Shown: piece by piece, positions 17,215 through 27,768 of the stretch
How the letters are laid out: the number at the start of each line of letters is the position of its first letter
Numbering within the stretch: position 1 is the stretch's first letter
NCBI GenBank assembly: GCA_022843625.1
Contig: JALHNH010000005.1
Span: 124,001-188,000 of the forward strand
Length of the DNA: 64,000 nucleotides
Direction: 5' to 3'
From: Bryobacter sp.
Lineage (GTDB): Bacteria; Acidobacteriota; Terriglobia; Bryobacterales; Bryobacteraceae
The notes under the pieces: model-generated
Database searches by the model: none
Told to the model about the DNA's origin: nothing
Seen by the model: the letters and a program-made list of their open reading frames with translations, nothing else
Position numbers and translations under genes: made by a program

Positions 17215-18342
17215 TTGATTTCGGAACCACATCTGGCAGTTGACTGGCAAGGCGTGGTGCCCAGTGTAGACTCGGTACCGGCGGTTTTCCTGATTCATAT
17301 GAAGAAGGGGCCGCCGTACCTGGCTCGAACCACGATGCTGAAGCGGCGGCTCACGCGATTGCTTGCGCCAAAGGCTGGGAGCCGTCTGATTGACCTCTCG
17401 ACGCTGGCCGAACGGATCGAGATCTGGTACACGCCTTCTCGTCTTGAGCAGACGCTGAACTTCTATTCGCTGGCGAAACTGCACTTTGGCGATACGTACA
17501 AGAAGATTGTCCGTCTGCCTTCGCCGCCCTATCTGAAAGTGTTGTTGAATAATCCCTTTCCACGGACCATGATCACGTCGCGGTTGAGTGGAAAAGAGAA
17601 TCTGTTTTTTGGTCCGTTTCGGAACCGGGCAGAGGCGGATCGCTGGGAGAGCGAGGCGCTGGACTTCTTTCAGATTCGCCGTTGCGAAGAAGAGCTGGAC
17701 CCGAATCCGGATCACCCGGGGTGTATCTACGGCGAGATGAACCAGTGTATGCGGCCTTGTCAGGATGTGGTTGGTATCAACGAATACTCTTCTGAAGTGA
17801 AGCGCCTGACGGACTTCATCGTAACGCAGGGCCATAGCCTGCAGGAGGCGGTTGCACATGCGCGAGACCGTGCGAGTGAAAACTTGGAGTTTGAAGAGGC
17901 GGCAAGGCAGCATCGGCGCTTCGAGAAGGTGGAAGCGCTGCTGAGGCTGGCGAGCGAAATCACCACCGATATCCGTTTTGCTAACGGCGTGAGTGCGGTG
18001 AAGATGGATGGCGGAGTGCAGCTTTACTTTCTACTCGATGGGCTCTGGCAGGCACCGATTGCCTTCGATATGAAGATGCAAGCTGGAGAATCGATGGACC
18101 GGCGATTGCGTCAGATCGTTGAAGAACTTTCCGTTCCGCGCCCGACGCTAAAAGAACGTGAAGAACATCTGGCGCTCCTCTCGCGATGGTTTTTTTCGAC
18201 TTCGCGCGATAGCGAATGGCTGACCTTTGCTTCCCGGGCAGAGATCCCCTACAGAAAATTGGTGCGCCTGATCTCAAGGGCGATGAATCCAGCCCCGGCT
18301 CATGCGACGATGGGCAGTAATGAAGCCACAAATCCCTCTTAG
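17215..18342 (+). CDS. UvrC-like protein with degenerate GIY-YIG and no C-terminal nuclease
   Basis: 375 residues, TTG start. Residues about 15-55 follow the UvrC GIY-YIG layout, but GVY and YVG are replaced by 'AVF' and 'YLA', and the expected catalytic Glu region reads 'NFYSLAKLHFG'. Then come UvrC landmarks: 'LFFGPFRNRAEADRWESEAL', a Cys-rich 'CIYGEMNQCMRPCQ', and a UVR (UvrB-binding) motif at about 220-240 ('NLEFEEAARQHRRFEKVEAL'). The RNase H-like nuclease and HhH domains of full UvrC (about 600 residues) are absent. It may bind UvrB or DNA without cutting. Its 3' end overlaps the ggt start. Confidence 0.75.
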   Translation: MISEPHLAVDWQGVVPSVDSVPAVFLIHMKKGPPYLARTTMLKRRLTRLLAPKAGSRLIDLSTLAERIEIWYTPSRLEQTLNFYSLAKLHFGDTYKKIVRLPSPPYLKVLLNNPFPRTMITSRLSGKENLFFGPFRNRAEADRWESEALDFFQIRRCEEELDPNPDHPGCIYGEMNQCMRPCQDVVGINEYSSEVKRLTDFIVTQGHSLQEAVAHARDRASENLEFEEAARQHRRFEKVEALLRLASEITTDIRFANGVSAVKMDGGVQLYFLLDGLWQAPIAFDMKMQAGESMDRRLRQIVEELSVPRPTLKEREEHLALLSRWFFSTSRDSEWLTFASRAEIPYRKLVRLISRAMNPAPAHATMGSNEATNPS

Positions 18343-20011
18343 CCTTGTTCTTGTCGCCTCGCTGTTGGGGCAGGAGGTATCGCAATCCGGATTGCGCCTC
18401 GAAGCCGAACGCGCCATGGTATCGCAGCCCGAGCGGGCTCCCAAGGCAATGGTTACCACCTGCAACGAATTCGCGACGCAGGCCGGGATTGAGATTCTCA
18501 AGAAGGGCGGCAATGCCGTGGATGCCGCTGTGGCTGTGGCCTTTGCCCTGGCGGTGGTGCATCCGGAAGCTGGCAATCTGGGGGGAGGCGGCTATTTGCT
18601 GGTGCGTATGGCCGATGGACGTTCGAAGCTGATCGACTACGGTGCGCGGGCACCGATGGCTTCGAAGCAGGGCGTTTTTGCCAATGCCAAAGAAGCTGCA
18701 ACTGGCTACAAGAGCATGGCCGTTCCCGGGACGCCGGACGGGATGGCTGTTGCGCACAAGCTCTTTGGGAAGCTGCCCTGGAAGACGGACCTCGAACCCT
18801 CACGCAAGCTGGCCAAGAACGGCTTTAGCGCCTCGCAGCGGATGGAACTGATTCTGAAGTTGCAGGTGCCGGTGATGAAGCCGTATGCGGATTCTTCGCG
18901 GATCTTTTTGCATGGCTCGGATCAACCGCTCAAGCAAGGTGAGCTAGTGCGGCAGCCGGAGCTTGCGGCGACCATTGCCCGCATGCAGAAGCTGGGTGGC
19001 CGGGAATTCTATGAAGGCGAAACAGCGAAGCGTCTGGCGGCTGACATTCAGGCGAGCGGCGGACTGATTACGGCTGCCGACCTCAAGGATTACAAGGCAA
19101 TTGCCCGAGAGCCGCTGGAGACCACCTATCGCGGCTATCCGATTCTGACCAGCGCCCCGAGTTCCAGCGGCGGCATGGCGATCATTGAAATGCTCAATGT
19201 GATCGAGAACTTCCCGATGCCGATTGGGATGGAGGGCAGCGCCAGGCATCGCCACATTCAGGTGGAGGCGATGAAGCGCGCGTTTCGCGACCGGCTTCTG
19301 TATGCCGGCGACCCCGATTATGTAAAGGTCCCGGTAGCAAAGCTCACCAGCAAAGAGTACGCCAAAGAGATTGCCGCTACGATTTCGGCTGACAAGGCGA
19401 CCTTGTCGAAAGATCTTGGCGAATTGCCGAAAGAGCTGGAAGCGCTGGTGGGAGAAAGCAACGATACGACGCACTTCAGCATCGTCGATGCTGAAGGAAA
19501 CATCATCACCAACACCTACACGCTCAGCGGCTTTTATGGCAGCCAGGTGGTGGTGAAGGGCACGGGTGTGCTGATGGGCAACATCTATGGCGCCTTCTCC
19601 AATTCAGGGAAGAAGGTATTGCCAGCGGGAAATCGCCCGCCCAGCACAATGTCGCCTACCGTTGTGTTGACCAAAGACAAGAAGGCCTGGTTTGCTCTGG
19701 GCAGCCCCGGTGGGTCTACCATCCCAAATACGCTGGTTGAGGTGATCACCAATGTGATCGACTTCAAGATGAGCTTGCGGGATGCGATCGAGTATCCTCG
19801 CGTGCATCATCAGTATTTGCCCGACCGGATTGAGGCCGAGCCCGGTGCCATCGCCTATGAGGTGGCCGAGAAGTTGAAGTTTTATGGACAGATTCTCAGC
19901 ACGCGATACCGCAGCCAGGGGGACGTACACGCCGTCATGATTGAAGCTCAATCCGGTTGGCGTCTGGGCTGGAGCGATGGCCGCCGTGGCGGTAAGGTGA
20001 TGGGCTATTAG
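18320..20011 (+). CDS. ggt: Gamma-glutamyltransferase
   Basis: 563 residues from ATG 18320, which begins a signal peptide (MKPQIPLSLVLVASLLGQE); an ATG 18 bases upstream is less likely. GGT hydrolyses or transfers the gamma-glutamyl group of glutathione and related peptides in the periplasm. Visible marks are 'MVTTCNEFATQAGIEILKKGGNAVDAAVA', 'NLGGGGYLLV' and the autoprocessing site 'NDTTHFSIVD', where Thr383 should become the N-terminal nucleophile of the small subunit. 'PPSTMSPTVVL' and 'GSPGGSTIP' form the acceptor pocket in the family. It overlaps the UvrC-like gene by 23 bases. Confidence 0.93.
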   Translation: MKPQIPLSLVLVASLLGQEVSQSGLRLEAERAMVSQPERAPKAMVTTCNEFATQAGIEILKKGGNAVDAAVAVAFALAVVHPEAGNLGGGGYLLVRMADGRSKLIDYGARAPMASKQGVFANAKEAATGYKSMAVPGTPDGMAVAHKLFGKLPWKTDLEPSRKLAKNGFSASQRMELILKLQVPVMKPYADSSRIFLHGSDQPLKQGELVRQPELAATIARMQKLGGREFYEGETAKRLAADIQASGGLITAADLKDYKAIAREPLETTYRGYPILTSAPSSSGGMAIIEMLNVIENFPMPIGMEGSARHRHIQVEAMKRAFRDRLLYAGDPDYVKVPVAKLTSKEYAKEIAATISADKATLSKDLGELPKELEALVGESNDTTHFSIVDAEGNIITNTYTLSGFYGSQVVVKGTGVLMGNIYGAFSNSGKKVLPAGNRPPSTMSPTVVLTKDKKAWFALGSPGGSTIPNTLVEVITNVIDFKMSLRDAIEYPRVHHQYLPDRIEAEPGAIAYEVAEKLKFYGQILSTRYRSQGDVHAVMIEAQSGWRLGWSDGRRGGKVMGY

Positions 20012-20469
20012 AAGGGCAGGTCGTCGTCGGCTTCTTCTTTGCCTTTCGAGTTGGAGTCAAGCTGGTCGTTGAAGAAGATGTTGACGTCTTCTCCACGAGT
20101 CTTGCGCGTGACTTCCAGTTCTACGCCAATCAACTCGTGCAAATGATTCTTTAGATCGGAGAAACGGGCGAGTTCGAGCCCACAAATCTTCAATTCATCG
20201 AGAACATATTCGCGCGTTTTTTCTGTGATTCCGCGGCGCTTCCACATGAGCTGATTGGCATTGGTCGGGCCAATCACCCGTAGGTTGTATTTCAGCACCG
20301 GGTTGCCGCTGGTGGGCGATTTGTAGAGTTCTACATCTTCGATGCGAACTTCGTATTTGCCGTCGGCAATCTCGGCGGCTTGTTTTCTTGGTTTTGTTCC
20401 AGTTTGAACCTTACGGTCAAAACGGCTCAGGTCGATATCCACATTGGCACTGCGTAAAGAGGTATTCAT
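20008..20469 (-). CDS. Small protein with SSB-like acidic tail (DUF669-like)
   Basis: 153 residues from ATG 20469, which has an AGGAGA 12 bases upstream; a longer frame from 20532 lacks support. The body is beta-rich ('GKYEVRIEDVELYKSPTSGN' then 'PVLKYNLRVIGPTNANQLMW', 'IGVELEVTRKTRGEDVNIFF') and resembles DUF669-type proteins known from phages. The last residues, 'EADDDLPF', closely match the acidic tip (DDDIPF) by which bacterial SSB recruits DNA-repair proteins. Together this suggests a single-stranded DNA-binding protein (inference). No phage genes lie nearby. The stop overlaps the convergent ggt stop. Confidence 0.65.
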   Translation of the reverse strand: MNTSLRSANVDIDLSRFDRKVQTGTKPRKQAAEIADGKYEVRIEDVELYKSPTSGNPVLKYNLRVIGPTNANQLMWKRRGITEKTREYVLDELKICGLELARFSDLKNHLHELIGVELEVTRKTRGEDVNIFFNDQLDSNSKGKEEADDDLPF

Positions 20470-20586
20470 GGTGAGTCTCTGTCTCCTGTGTGATTCTTTT
20501 GCAATCGGTGTGCCAAAGATTTGCCACTGCAAACCGGGAACCCGGGATCAGTCGCGGGTGTCTGATCGGGCAGGAGGCATTTAGCC

Positions 20587-21315
20587 ATGTTCGAGACAGC
20601 GATGGTAGACCAAGGCAATGGCCGCGGAGCGTTGAGTTTTTCGAGTTCGCTGCTGCTGCAGTGTGGAGCGATCAGCGGCTTTCTGGCGATCGGGTTGTAC
20701 TTGCCCGTTGCCCAGCCGGAGTTGCCCGATATCTATATCCCGGCGCCTGCGCCCAGATTTCGTGAATCGATCCGGGTGATCTCGACAAGTATTCAGCGCA
20801 GTGTTGCGCCATCCCCGGTGAGGCGCTTTACTTACACCCCACCAAGCGTGACTCGCCATGCGATGACAGCAAGCATGGCTGTTCCGGCAGATTTTACCGG
20901 GTTGCCCCTGCCAAATGCGACAAGTACTGGAATCCCCGATGGGATTGTTGGAGGATTTGAAATGCCGAAGGTGGTGCCACCACCGAAGCCTGTTGTGCCA
21001 GAACCGGCCAGGCCGGAGACCACTGCCAGGCTTCAGATTGGCGGCAGCGTACTGGCTTCTAAGATCCTGCAGCGGCCGCAGCCTGCCTACCCCGAACTGG
21101 CTCGACGAGCGAGGATCGAAGGTGTAGTCACACTGCACGGCATCATCACGCGGGAAGGACGCATCGGTCAACTACGGATTTTGAGTGGACATCCGTTGCT
21201 GGTGAAAGCAGCGTTTGACGCGGTAAGTCAGTGGGTCTACAGCCCTACGCTTCTCAATGGGCAGCCTGTCGAAGTAGAAGCTCCGATCGAGGTGCGTTTC
21301 AGTTTGTCGCGTTAG
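20587..21315 (+). CDS. TonB-family energy transducer
   Basis: 242 residues. One N-terminal helix (about 22-41, after a cytoplasmic stretch) is followed by a Pro-rich linker ('VVPPPKPVVPEPARPE') and a TonB C-terminal domain (about 150-242) with 'PQPAYPELARRARIEGVVTLHGII' and 'FDAVSQWVYSPTLLNGQPVEVEA'. TonB couples the proton motive force to outer-membrane receptors such as the one at the left edge. No exbB/exbD lies nearby, so it is an orphan TonB. It overlaps the convergent DedA-type gene by 17 bases. Confidence 0.88.
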   Translation: MFETAMVDQGNGRGALSFSSSLLLQCGAISGFLAIGLYLPVAQPELPDIYIPAPAPRFRESIRVISTSIQRSVAPSPVRRFTYTPPSVTRHAMTASMAVPADFTGLPLPNATSTGIPDGIVGGFEMPKVVPPPKPVVPEPARPETTARLQIGGSVLASKILQRPQPAYPELARRARIEGVVTLHGIITREGRIGQLRILSGHPLLVKAAFDAVSQWVYSPTLLNGQPVEVEAPIEVRFSLSR

Positions 21316-21892
21316 CTGTTTGGCGAGGCTGGTTTGCCGCGCGGGCGAGTAGAAACAAAATCAGGCCCATCGCTGCCAGGCCCAAGGCAAAGTGCAGTGT
21401 GTGGGCCTTGATCCATCCGAGGGCGTTTTCTCCCATCTGTTGGCCCAGCCAGGCGAGGAAGAAATAACGGGGGATGCGTGCGACCAGGATTGTGATGGCG
21501 AAGTGCGAAGGCCGGATGCCGAGCACTCCGGCGCAGGCGACAAATGCCTTGAGCGGCATCGGGATTACCGATATGCAAGGAACAAATACAGTGACCAGGC
21601 CATAGCGGGAGAACCACTCGCGAAACTTCATCCCGCGGGAGCCGCTGGCAACCTGGTCGAGATATTTCTGACCACCCCGGCGAGCGATCGTGAATAAGAT
21701 CATTGAGCCGATCAGCGAACCCACCGTAGCAAGGGAAGCGCACAGATAAGCGGTAGAAGGTGCCTGATTTGAAATGGCTACCAGCAATGTATCGACACCG
21801 CCGGGCAAGGGGATGCCTGTCGAATCGAGCAGAGCAAGTAGAAATAATCCGATCGGGCCGAGGGCGACTATCTTGGCAAAGAACGCTTTCAT
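21299..21892 (-). CDS. DedA/VTT-domain membrane protein (YqaA-like)
   Basis: 197 residues with about five hydrophobic helices. 'LDSTGIPLPGGVDTLLVAIS' corresponds to the early re-entrant region, and 'RYGLVTVFVPCISVIPMPLKAFVACAG' contains the Arg/Pro features of the VTT (SNARE-associated) family. Known relatives (DedA, YqaA) flip or transport lipids and support membrane homeostasis. It follows ligA by 3 bases in the same direction and is probably co-transcribed with it. The C-terminal tail is short and basic. Confidence 0.82.
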   Translation of the reverse strand: MKAFFAKIVALGPIGLFLLALLDSTGIPLPGGVDTLLVAISNQAPSTAYLCASLATVGSLIGSMILFTIARRGGQKYLDQVASGSRGMKFREWFSRYGLVTVFVPCISVIPMPLKAFVACAGVLGIRPSHFAITILVARIPRYFFLAWLGQQMGENALGWIKAHTLHFALGLAAMGLILFLLARAANQPRQTANATN

Positions 21893-21895
21893 GCG

Positions 21896-23905
<2,010 letters not shown>

Positions 23906-23926
23906 CTATAAGTTTAGCGATCTCCA

Positions 23927-24823
23927 TTGAGCAATTACCTGATTTATAACCCAGTCGCCGGAAAAATCCGGCGCAACCCGCAAATGATCCCCCAAGTGCT
24001 TGAAACTTTGAGAGCCAGTCATGTTTCGGTTGAGCCCTTGCCTACCACTGGCCCCGGCAGCGCTCAGGGATTAGCCCGGGATTGTGTTGCCAGGGGCGCG
24101 CAAATTGTTTTTGTTGCTGGCGGAGATGGCACGATCAATGAAGTGGTGAACGGATTGGCGGGCTCTTCAACTGCATTAGGCGTGCTGCCAGGTGGTACAG
24201 CCAATTGCCTTGCAGTTGAACTGGGTATCGGGACAAATCTGTTGAAGGCTTCCGGCCGGACCCGAGACTGGGTACCCCAACGGATTTCGCTCGGACTGTG
24301 CAAGCCGCACAACGGTCCATCGCGCTATTTTGTCGCCATGGCTGGAGCTGGTGTTGACGCCCAGATTGTACGAGATGTGCACCCCGGACTGAAGCGCAAG
24401 CTAGGCAAGGTGGCATATTGGGTTGCCGGATTCATGGCTTCTTTTCGAGTGCTTCCGGAACTCTACGTCAATTCTGTGCACGGAGAATCGCAAGTCAGCT
24501 TTGCCCTTGCAAGCCGGGTAAAAAATTATGGTGGGGATCTTGAGATCGCCAAGTCGATCCGTCTCACCGATCCTCATTTTGAAACGGTCTTGTTTGAAGG
24601 GCGATTCGCAGTGAAGTATCTGAAGTATCTGGCTGGAGTCCTGGTCAATGGGCATCGAGGAATGAGTGGTGTGCATGTGCACCATGTGGACCACCTGGAA
24701 CTTCGTGCCGTAAATGGAGTGCCCATCTATCTGCAATTGGATGGTGAGGAGTGTGGCCAGTTGCCGGCCAGACTCGAAATCGCACGCGAGGCGCTGACGA
24801 TTCTTAGTCCCAGAAGATCCTGA
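23927..24823 (+). CDS. Diacylglycerol/sphingosine kinase-family lipid kinase
   Basis: 298 residues from TTG 23927 (MSNYLIYNPVAGK, the family start). The nucleotide-binding loop is 'VFVAGGDGTINEVVNGL' followed by 'LGVLPGGTANCLAVELGI'. The C-terminal lobe ends in 'VPIYLQLDGEECGQLPARLEI', as in DagK/YegS-type lipid kinases. It phosphorylates a membrane lipid, probably diacylglycerol, at the inner membrane. A following rightward cluster (membrane protein, aldehyde dehydrogenase, nadD, sigma) is closely spaced. The TTG start is inferred from family alignment. Confidence 0.88.
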   Translation: MSNYLIYNPVAGKIRRNPQMIPQVLETLRASHVSVEPLPTTGPGSAQGLARDCVARGAQIVFVAGGDGTINEVVNGLAGSSTALGVLPGGTANCLAVELGIGTNLLKASGRTRDWVPQRISLGLCKPHNGPSRYFVAMAGAGVDAQIVRDVHPGLKRKLGKVAYWVAGFMASFRVLPELYVNSVHGESQVSFALASRVKNYGGDLEIAKSIRLTDPHFETVLFEGRFAVKYLKYLAGVLVNGHRGMSGVHVHHVDHLELRAVNGVPIYLQLDGEECGQLPARLEIAREALTILSPRRS

Positions 24824-24826
24824 CGC

Positions 24827-25819
24827 ATGGATCCAATTACACATACTGCGATTGGACTCACGATTGCTCAGGCGGGAGGCAAACGTCTTACTAAGAACTG
24901 GCTACCCGTCATCATATTGGCTGCCGGCGCACCGGATGGTGATGTAGCTTTTGCATGGCCTGGGAGTCTGGATGCATTGCAGTGGCACCGTCACTTCACC
25001 CATTCGATTTTCTTTGCCCCAGTGCTTGCTTTGGCAGTGGTGCTCTTCGTCAAATATGTCTTGCGGCGGGAATTGCAGTTTCGGGGAGCCATGATTCTGG
25101 CCTTGATGGGTGTCCTGTCTCACGACCTGGTCGACTTGCTGACCTTTCGTGGCATGCGTCTGCTGATGCCTATTAGCGAAGAAGTGTTCGCGATGCAAAT
25201 CGCATCTTTTCAGGATCCGGTTTTCTACACTCTGTTAGGGTTGGGCTTTGCCATTCCAATGCTGTCTAACCTCGTCAATCAGGAGATTGGTTCCAGGAAA
25301 AGTTCAGGCGTGGTCAGTGCGCGGGTAATTCTTTGTCTTTGTGTTATGTGGTTTGGTGTCCGTTATCTGTTTCACGAGCAGGCGGTTGCGGAACTGAATT
25401 CACGCATCTACAACGGAAGATCGGCAAAGCGTGTCGCAGCTCTTGCCACTACTAATCCGCTTCGCTTTGTCGGTTTGGTAGAAGGACAGGACTTTCAAAA
25501 AACTCTTGAGCTGAATCTGCTGGAGGCATTTGATCCTGAAGAAGGACAGCCACTCTACCGGCCGGTGCCCAGTGTTGAATCAGGACGCGCGATGCGAATT
25601 GCCGGCAATAGCAGGAGCGCGCAGATTTTCCTGGCCTGGTCTCGCTGGCCTCGCTGGCAGGTGATTCGCATGGACGGTGAAACCCGGTGGGTTGTGTCGA
25701 TCGAGGACATCGCCACGGAACCGAATCGAAAACGGTCGCGTGTCGTAATCCATCTGGACGAAAATTACGCGATACAGTCGGAAGTATATGAGCGTGCGAA
25801 AGGTTTCCTTGGCCTATGA
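24827..25819 (+). CDS. DUF457/YdjM-like membrane-bound metal-dependent hydrolase
   Basis: 330 residues. The N-terminal half (about 1-190) has helices and the family motifs 'MDPITHTAIGLTIAQAG', 'GAPDGDV' and 'HRHFTHSIFF', with a later 'LSHDLVDLLTFRG'; these His/Asp residues are the proposed metal ligands. The C-terminal half (about 195-330) is soluble, probably a beta domain in the cytoplasm or periplasm. The precise reaction is unknown. It follows the lipid kinase by 3 bases, and its 3' end overlaps the aldehyde dehydrogenase start by 32 bases. Confidence 0.82.
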   Translation: MDPITHTAIGLTIAQAGGKRLTKNWLPVIILAAGAPDGDVAFAWPGSLDALQWHRHFTHSIFFAPVLALAVVLFVKYVLRRELQFRGAMILALMGVLSHDLVDLLTFRGMRLLMPISEEVFAMQIASFQDPVFYTLLGLGFAIPMLSNLVNQEIGSRKSSGVVSARVILCLCVMWFGVRYLFHEQAVAELNSRIYNGRSAKRVAALATTNPLRFVGLVEGQDFQKTLELNLLEAFDPEEGQPLYRPVPSVESGRAMRIAGNSRSAQIFLAWSRWPRWQVIRMDGETRWVVSIEDIATEPNRKRSRVVIHLDENYAIQSEVYERAKGFLGL

Positions 25820-27170
25820 TGGCGCGGTGGTGGCTGAAGTGCCCGAAACACCCATCAGCGACATTCCACAAATGCTGCAACGGGGTGAATCTGCTGCACG
25901 GGTAATGGCGCAATTAAGCCGTGATGAGCGGGCCTCGATCCTGTTTCGCGCCAGTCAAAAGATGCTCGAAGCAAAGTCCGAACTGGCCAGGACCATAGCG
26001 CTTGAGAGCGGAAAGCCGATTCGTGAAGCTCGCACGGAAGTAGACCGGGCGGCATCCACCCTCTGGTTTAGTGGAGAAGAGGCGCATCGCCTGGCTGGCG
26101 AAGAAGTGCCAATGGATGCGGCGGGTCATGGCAAGGGGCGCGTGGGCTATACGATCCGGCAGCCGCTAGGGATGGTGGCTGCAATCACGCCGTTCAATTT
26201 TCCGCTCAACCTGAGCATGCACAAAGTGGGCCCGGCGATTGCGGCGGGAAATTCGATTCTTCACAAACCTGCATCGGCTACGCCGCTATCGGCCCTGCAC
26301 GCTGCCAGCATTTTGTCTGCAGCTGGTTTGCCGAAAGATGCGCTACAGGTGCTGGTGGGGCCGGGGGCCGAACTGGGCGATGCACTTGTTGCCGCAGAAG
26401 GCATCCGCCTGATCAGCTTCACCGGTAGCGCGCCTGTTGGACGTGGGCTTCTGGCTAAAGCCGGCATGAAGCGGGTGACTCTCGAACTTGGCAACAATAG
26501 TGCAGTGCTGGTACTGGAGGATGCAGATCTTGATCAGGCTGTCGCGGCCTGCGTCAACGGGGCCTATTCCAATTCTGGACAGACCTGTATCAGCGTCCAG
26601 CGCGTATATGTTGCTGAATCTCTGCACGCCCAGTTTGTCGAACGATTCGTCGATTTGGCAAAGCGGCTCAAGATCGCGAATCCGCTTGAAGAGGACTGCG
26701 ATATCTCCAGCTTGATTCACGAACAGGAAGCGCAGCGGGTACAGGCCTGGATCGGTGAAGCTGTGAGAGAAGGAGCCACACTGGCTACTGGCGGTGGCCG
26801 GAACAAGGCGACTCTCCAACCCACAGTGCTTGCCAATGTCCAGCCGACAAGCAAGCTCAATCGCGAAGAAGCTTTTGGCCCGGTAGTTGGAATCAACTCT
26901 TTCCAAACGCTGGACGAGGCCATCACCCGGGCAAACGATTCCAGGTTTGGTTTGCAGGCTGGAGTCTTTACTCAAAACTTAAAGGCAGCCTGGCGGTGCG
27001 CTCAGGAGATTAGCGCCGGTGGCGTCATGATCAACGACGTCTCGAATTACCGTGTGGATCAGATGCCCTATGGCGGCTGGAAGGAAAGTGGGCTCGGGAA
27101 AGAAGGGCCGCACTATGCGATAGAAGAAATGACTGCCTTGAAGCTTGTTTCCTGGCGGCTCAACGGATGA
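25788..27170 (+). CDS. Aldehyde dehydrogenase, NAD(P)-dependent
   Basis: 460 residues, typical for ALDH, which oxidises aldehydes to acids. The nucleotide-fold region contains 'AAITPFNFPLNLSMHKVGPAI' and 'SFTGSAPVGRGLLAKAG'. The catalytic Glu is in 'VTLELGNNSAVLV' and the catalytic Cys in 'NSGQTCISVQRVYV'. 'YGGWKESGLGKEG' is the C-terminal signature. The sequence resembles the lactaldehyde/GapN-like group rather than the betaine group, but the substrate is not certain. The ATG at 25788 overlaps the DUF457-like gene, and nadD starts 10 bases after the stop. Confidence 0.9.
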   Translation: MSVRKVSLAYDGAVVAEVPETPISDIPQMLQRGESAARVMAQLSRDERASILFRASQKMLEAKSELARTIALESGKPIREARTEVDRAASTLWFSGEEAHRLAGEEVPMDAAGHGKGRVGYTIRQPLGMVAAITPFNFPLNLSMHKVGPAIAAGNSILHKPASATPLSALHAASILSAAGLPKDALQVLVGPGAELGDALVAAEGIRLISFTGSAPVGRGLLAKAGMKRVTLELGNNSAVLVLEDADLDQAVAACVNGAYSNSGQTCISVQRVYVAESLHAQFVERFVDLAKRLKIANPLEEDCDISSLIHEQEAQRVQAWIGEAVREGATLATGGGRNKATLQPTVLANVQPTSKLNREEAFGPVVGINSFQTLDEAITRANDSRFGLQAGVFTQNLKAAWRCAQEISAGGVMINDVSNYRVDQMPYGGWKESGLGKEGPHYAIEEMTALKLVSWRLNG

Positions 27171-27180
27171 GCAGGTCCTG

Positions 27181-27768
27181 ATGCGAATTGGCCTCTATGG
27201 TGGAACCTTCGATCCGGTCCACAACGCTCATCTGGCCGTTGCCCGGGAAGCGGTTGAGAAGTTCGGGCTCGACAAGCTATTGTTGATCCCAAACCGATTG
27301 CCGCCGCACAAGCAATCAGGCACCGCCGCCTCTTATGCCGACCGGCTTTTGATGGTGGGACTGGCTTGTGAATCCGAGCCGAAGCTGGAAGCTTGCGATA
27401 TCGAAAATCGCGAAGGCAAAAGTTATACCATCCAAACCCTTGAGCGCTTACGTATCCAGTGTGGTGCATCAGTTCAATTCTTTTTTCTCATTGGCGCAGA
27501 TGCATTTGCCGAGGTCCTTACCTGGTATCGGGTGGGTGAGGTTTTCGAGATGACCGACTTTATCGTAGCGGCTCGCCCGGGTTTTGAATACCAGAGCCCG
27601 GCTGGTGCGCGTGTGCATCGGCTGGATACAGTTGCTTACCCGGAGAGTTCCTCCGCGATTCGTGCACAGATCGCAGCAGGCCTAAAACCTGTGGGGCTAC
27701 CTTTGGCTGTGGAGCGATATATCATCAAAGAAGGACTCTACCGGGCTGAAAAGGCGAATCTCGCGTGA
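27181..27768 (+). CDS. nadD: Nicotinate-nucleotide adenylyltransferase
   Basis: 195 residues from ATG 27181 (MRIGLYGGTFDPVHNAHL); a longer frame from 27145 would overlap the aldehyde dehydrogenase gene and is rejected. The enzyme makes deamido-NAD from nicotinate mononucleotide and ATP. The T/HXGH motif is seen as 'GGTFDPVHNAHL', with Asn in place of the usual Gly before Ala-His, and the C-terminal 'SSSAIRAQIAAG' is the ISSTxxR signature. 'LLLIPNRLPPHK' is the substrate loop. The last bases overlap the sigma-factor start by 4 (GTGA). Confidence 0.92.
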   Translation: MRIGLYGGTFDPVHNAHLAVAREAVEKFGLDKLLLIPNRLPPHKQSGTAASYADRLLMVGLACESEPKLEACDIENREGKSYTIQTLERLRIQCGASVQFFFLIGADAFAEVLTWYRVGEVFEMTDFIVAARPGFEYQSPAGARVHRLDTVAYPESSSAIRAQIAAGLKPVGLPLAVERYIIKEGLYRAEKANLA

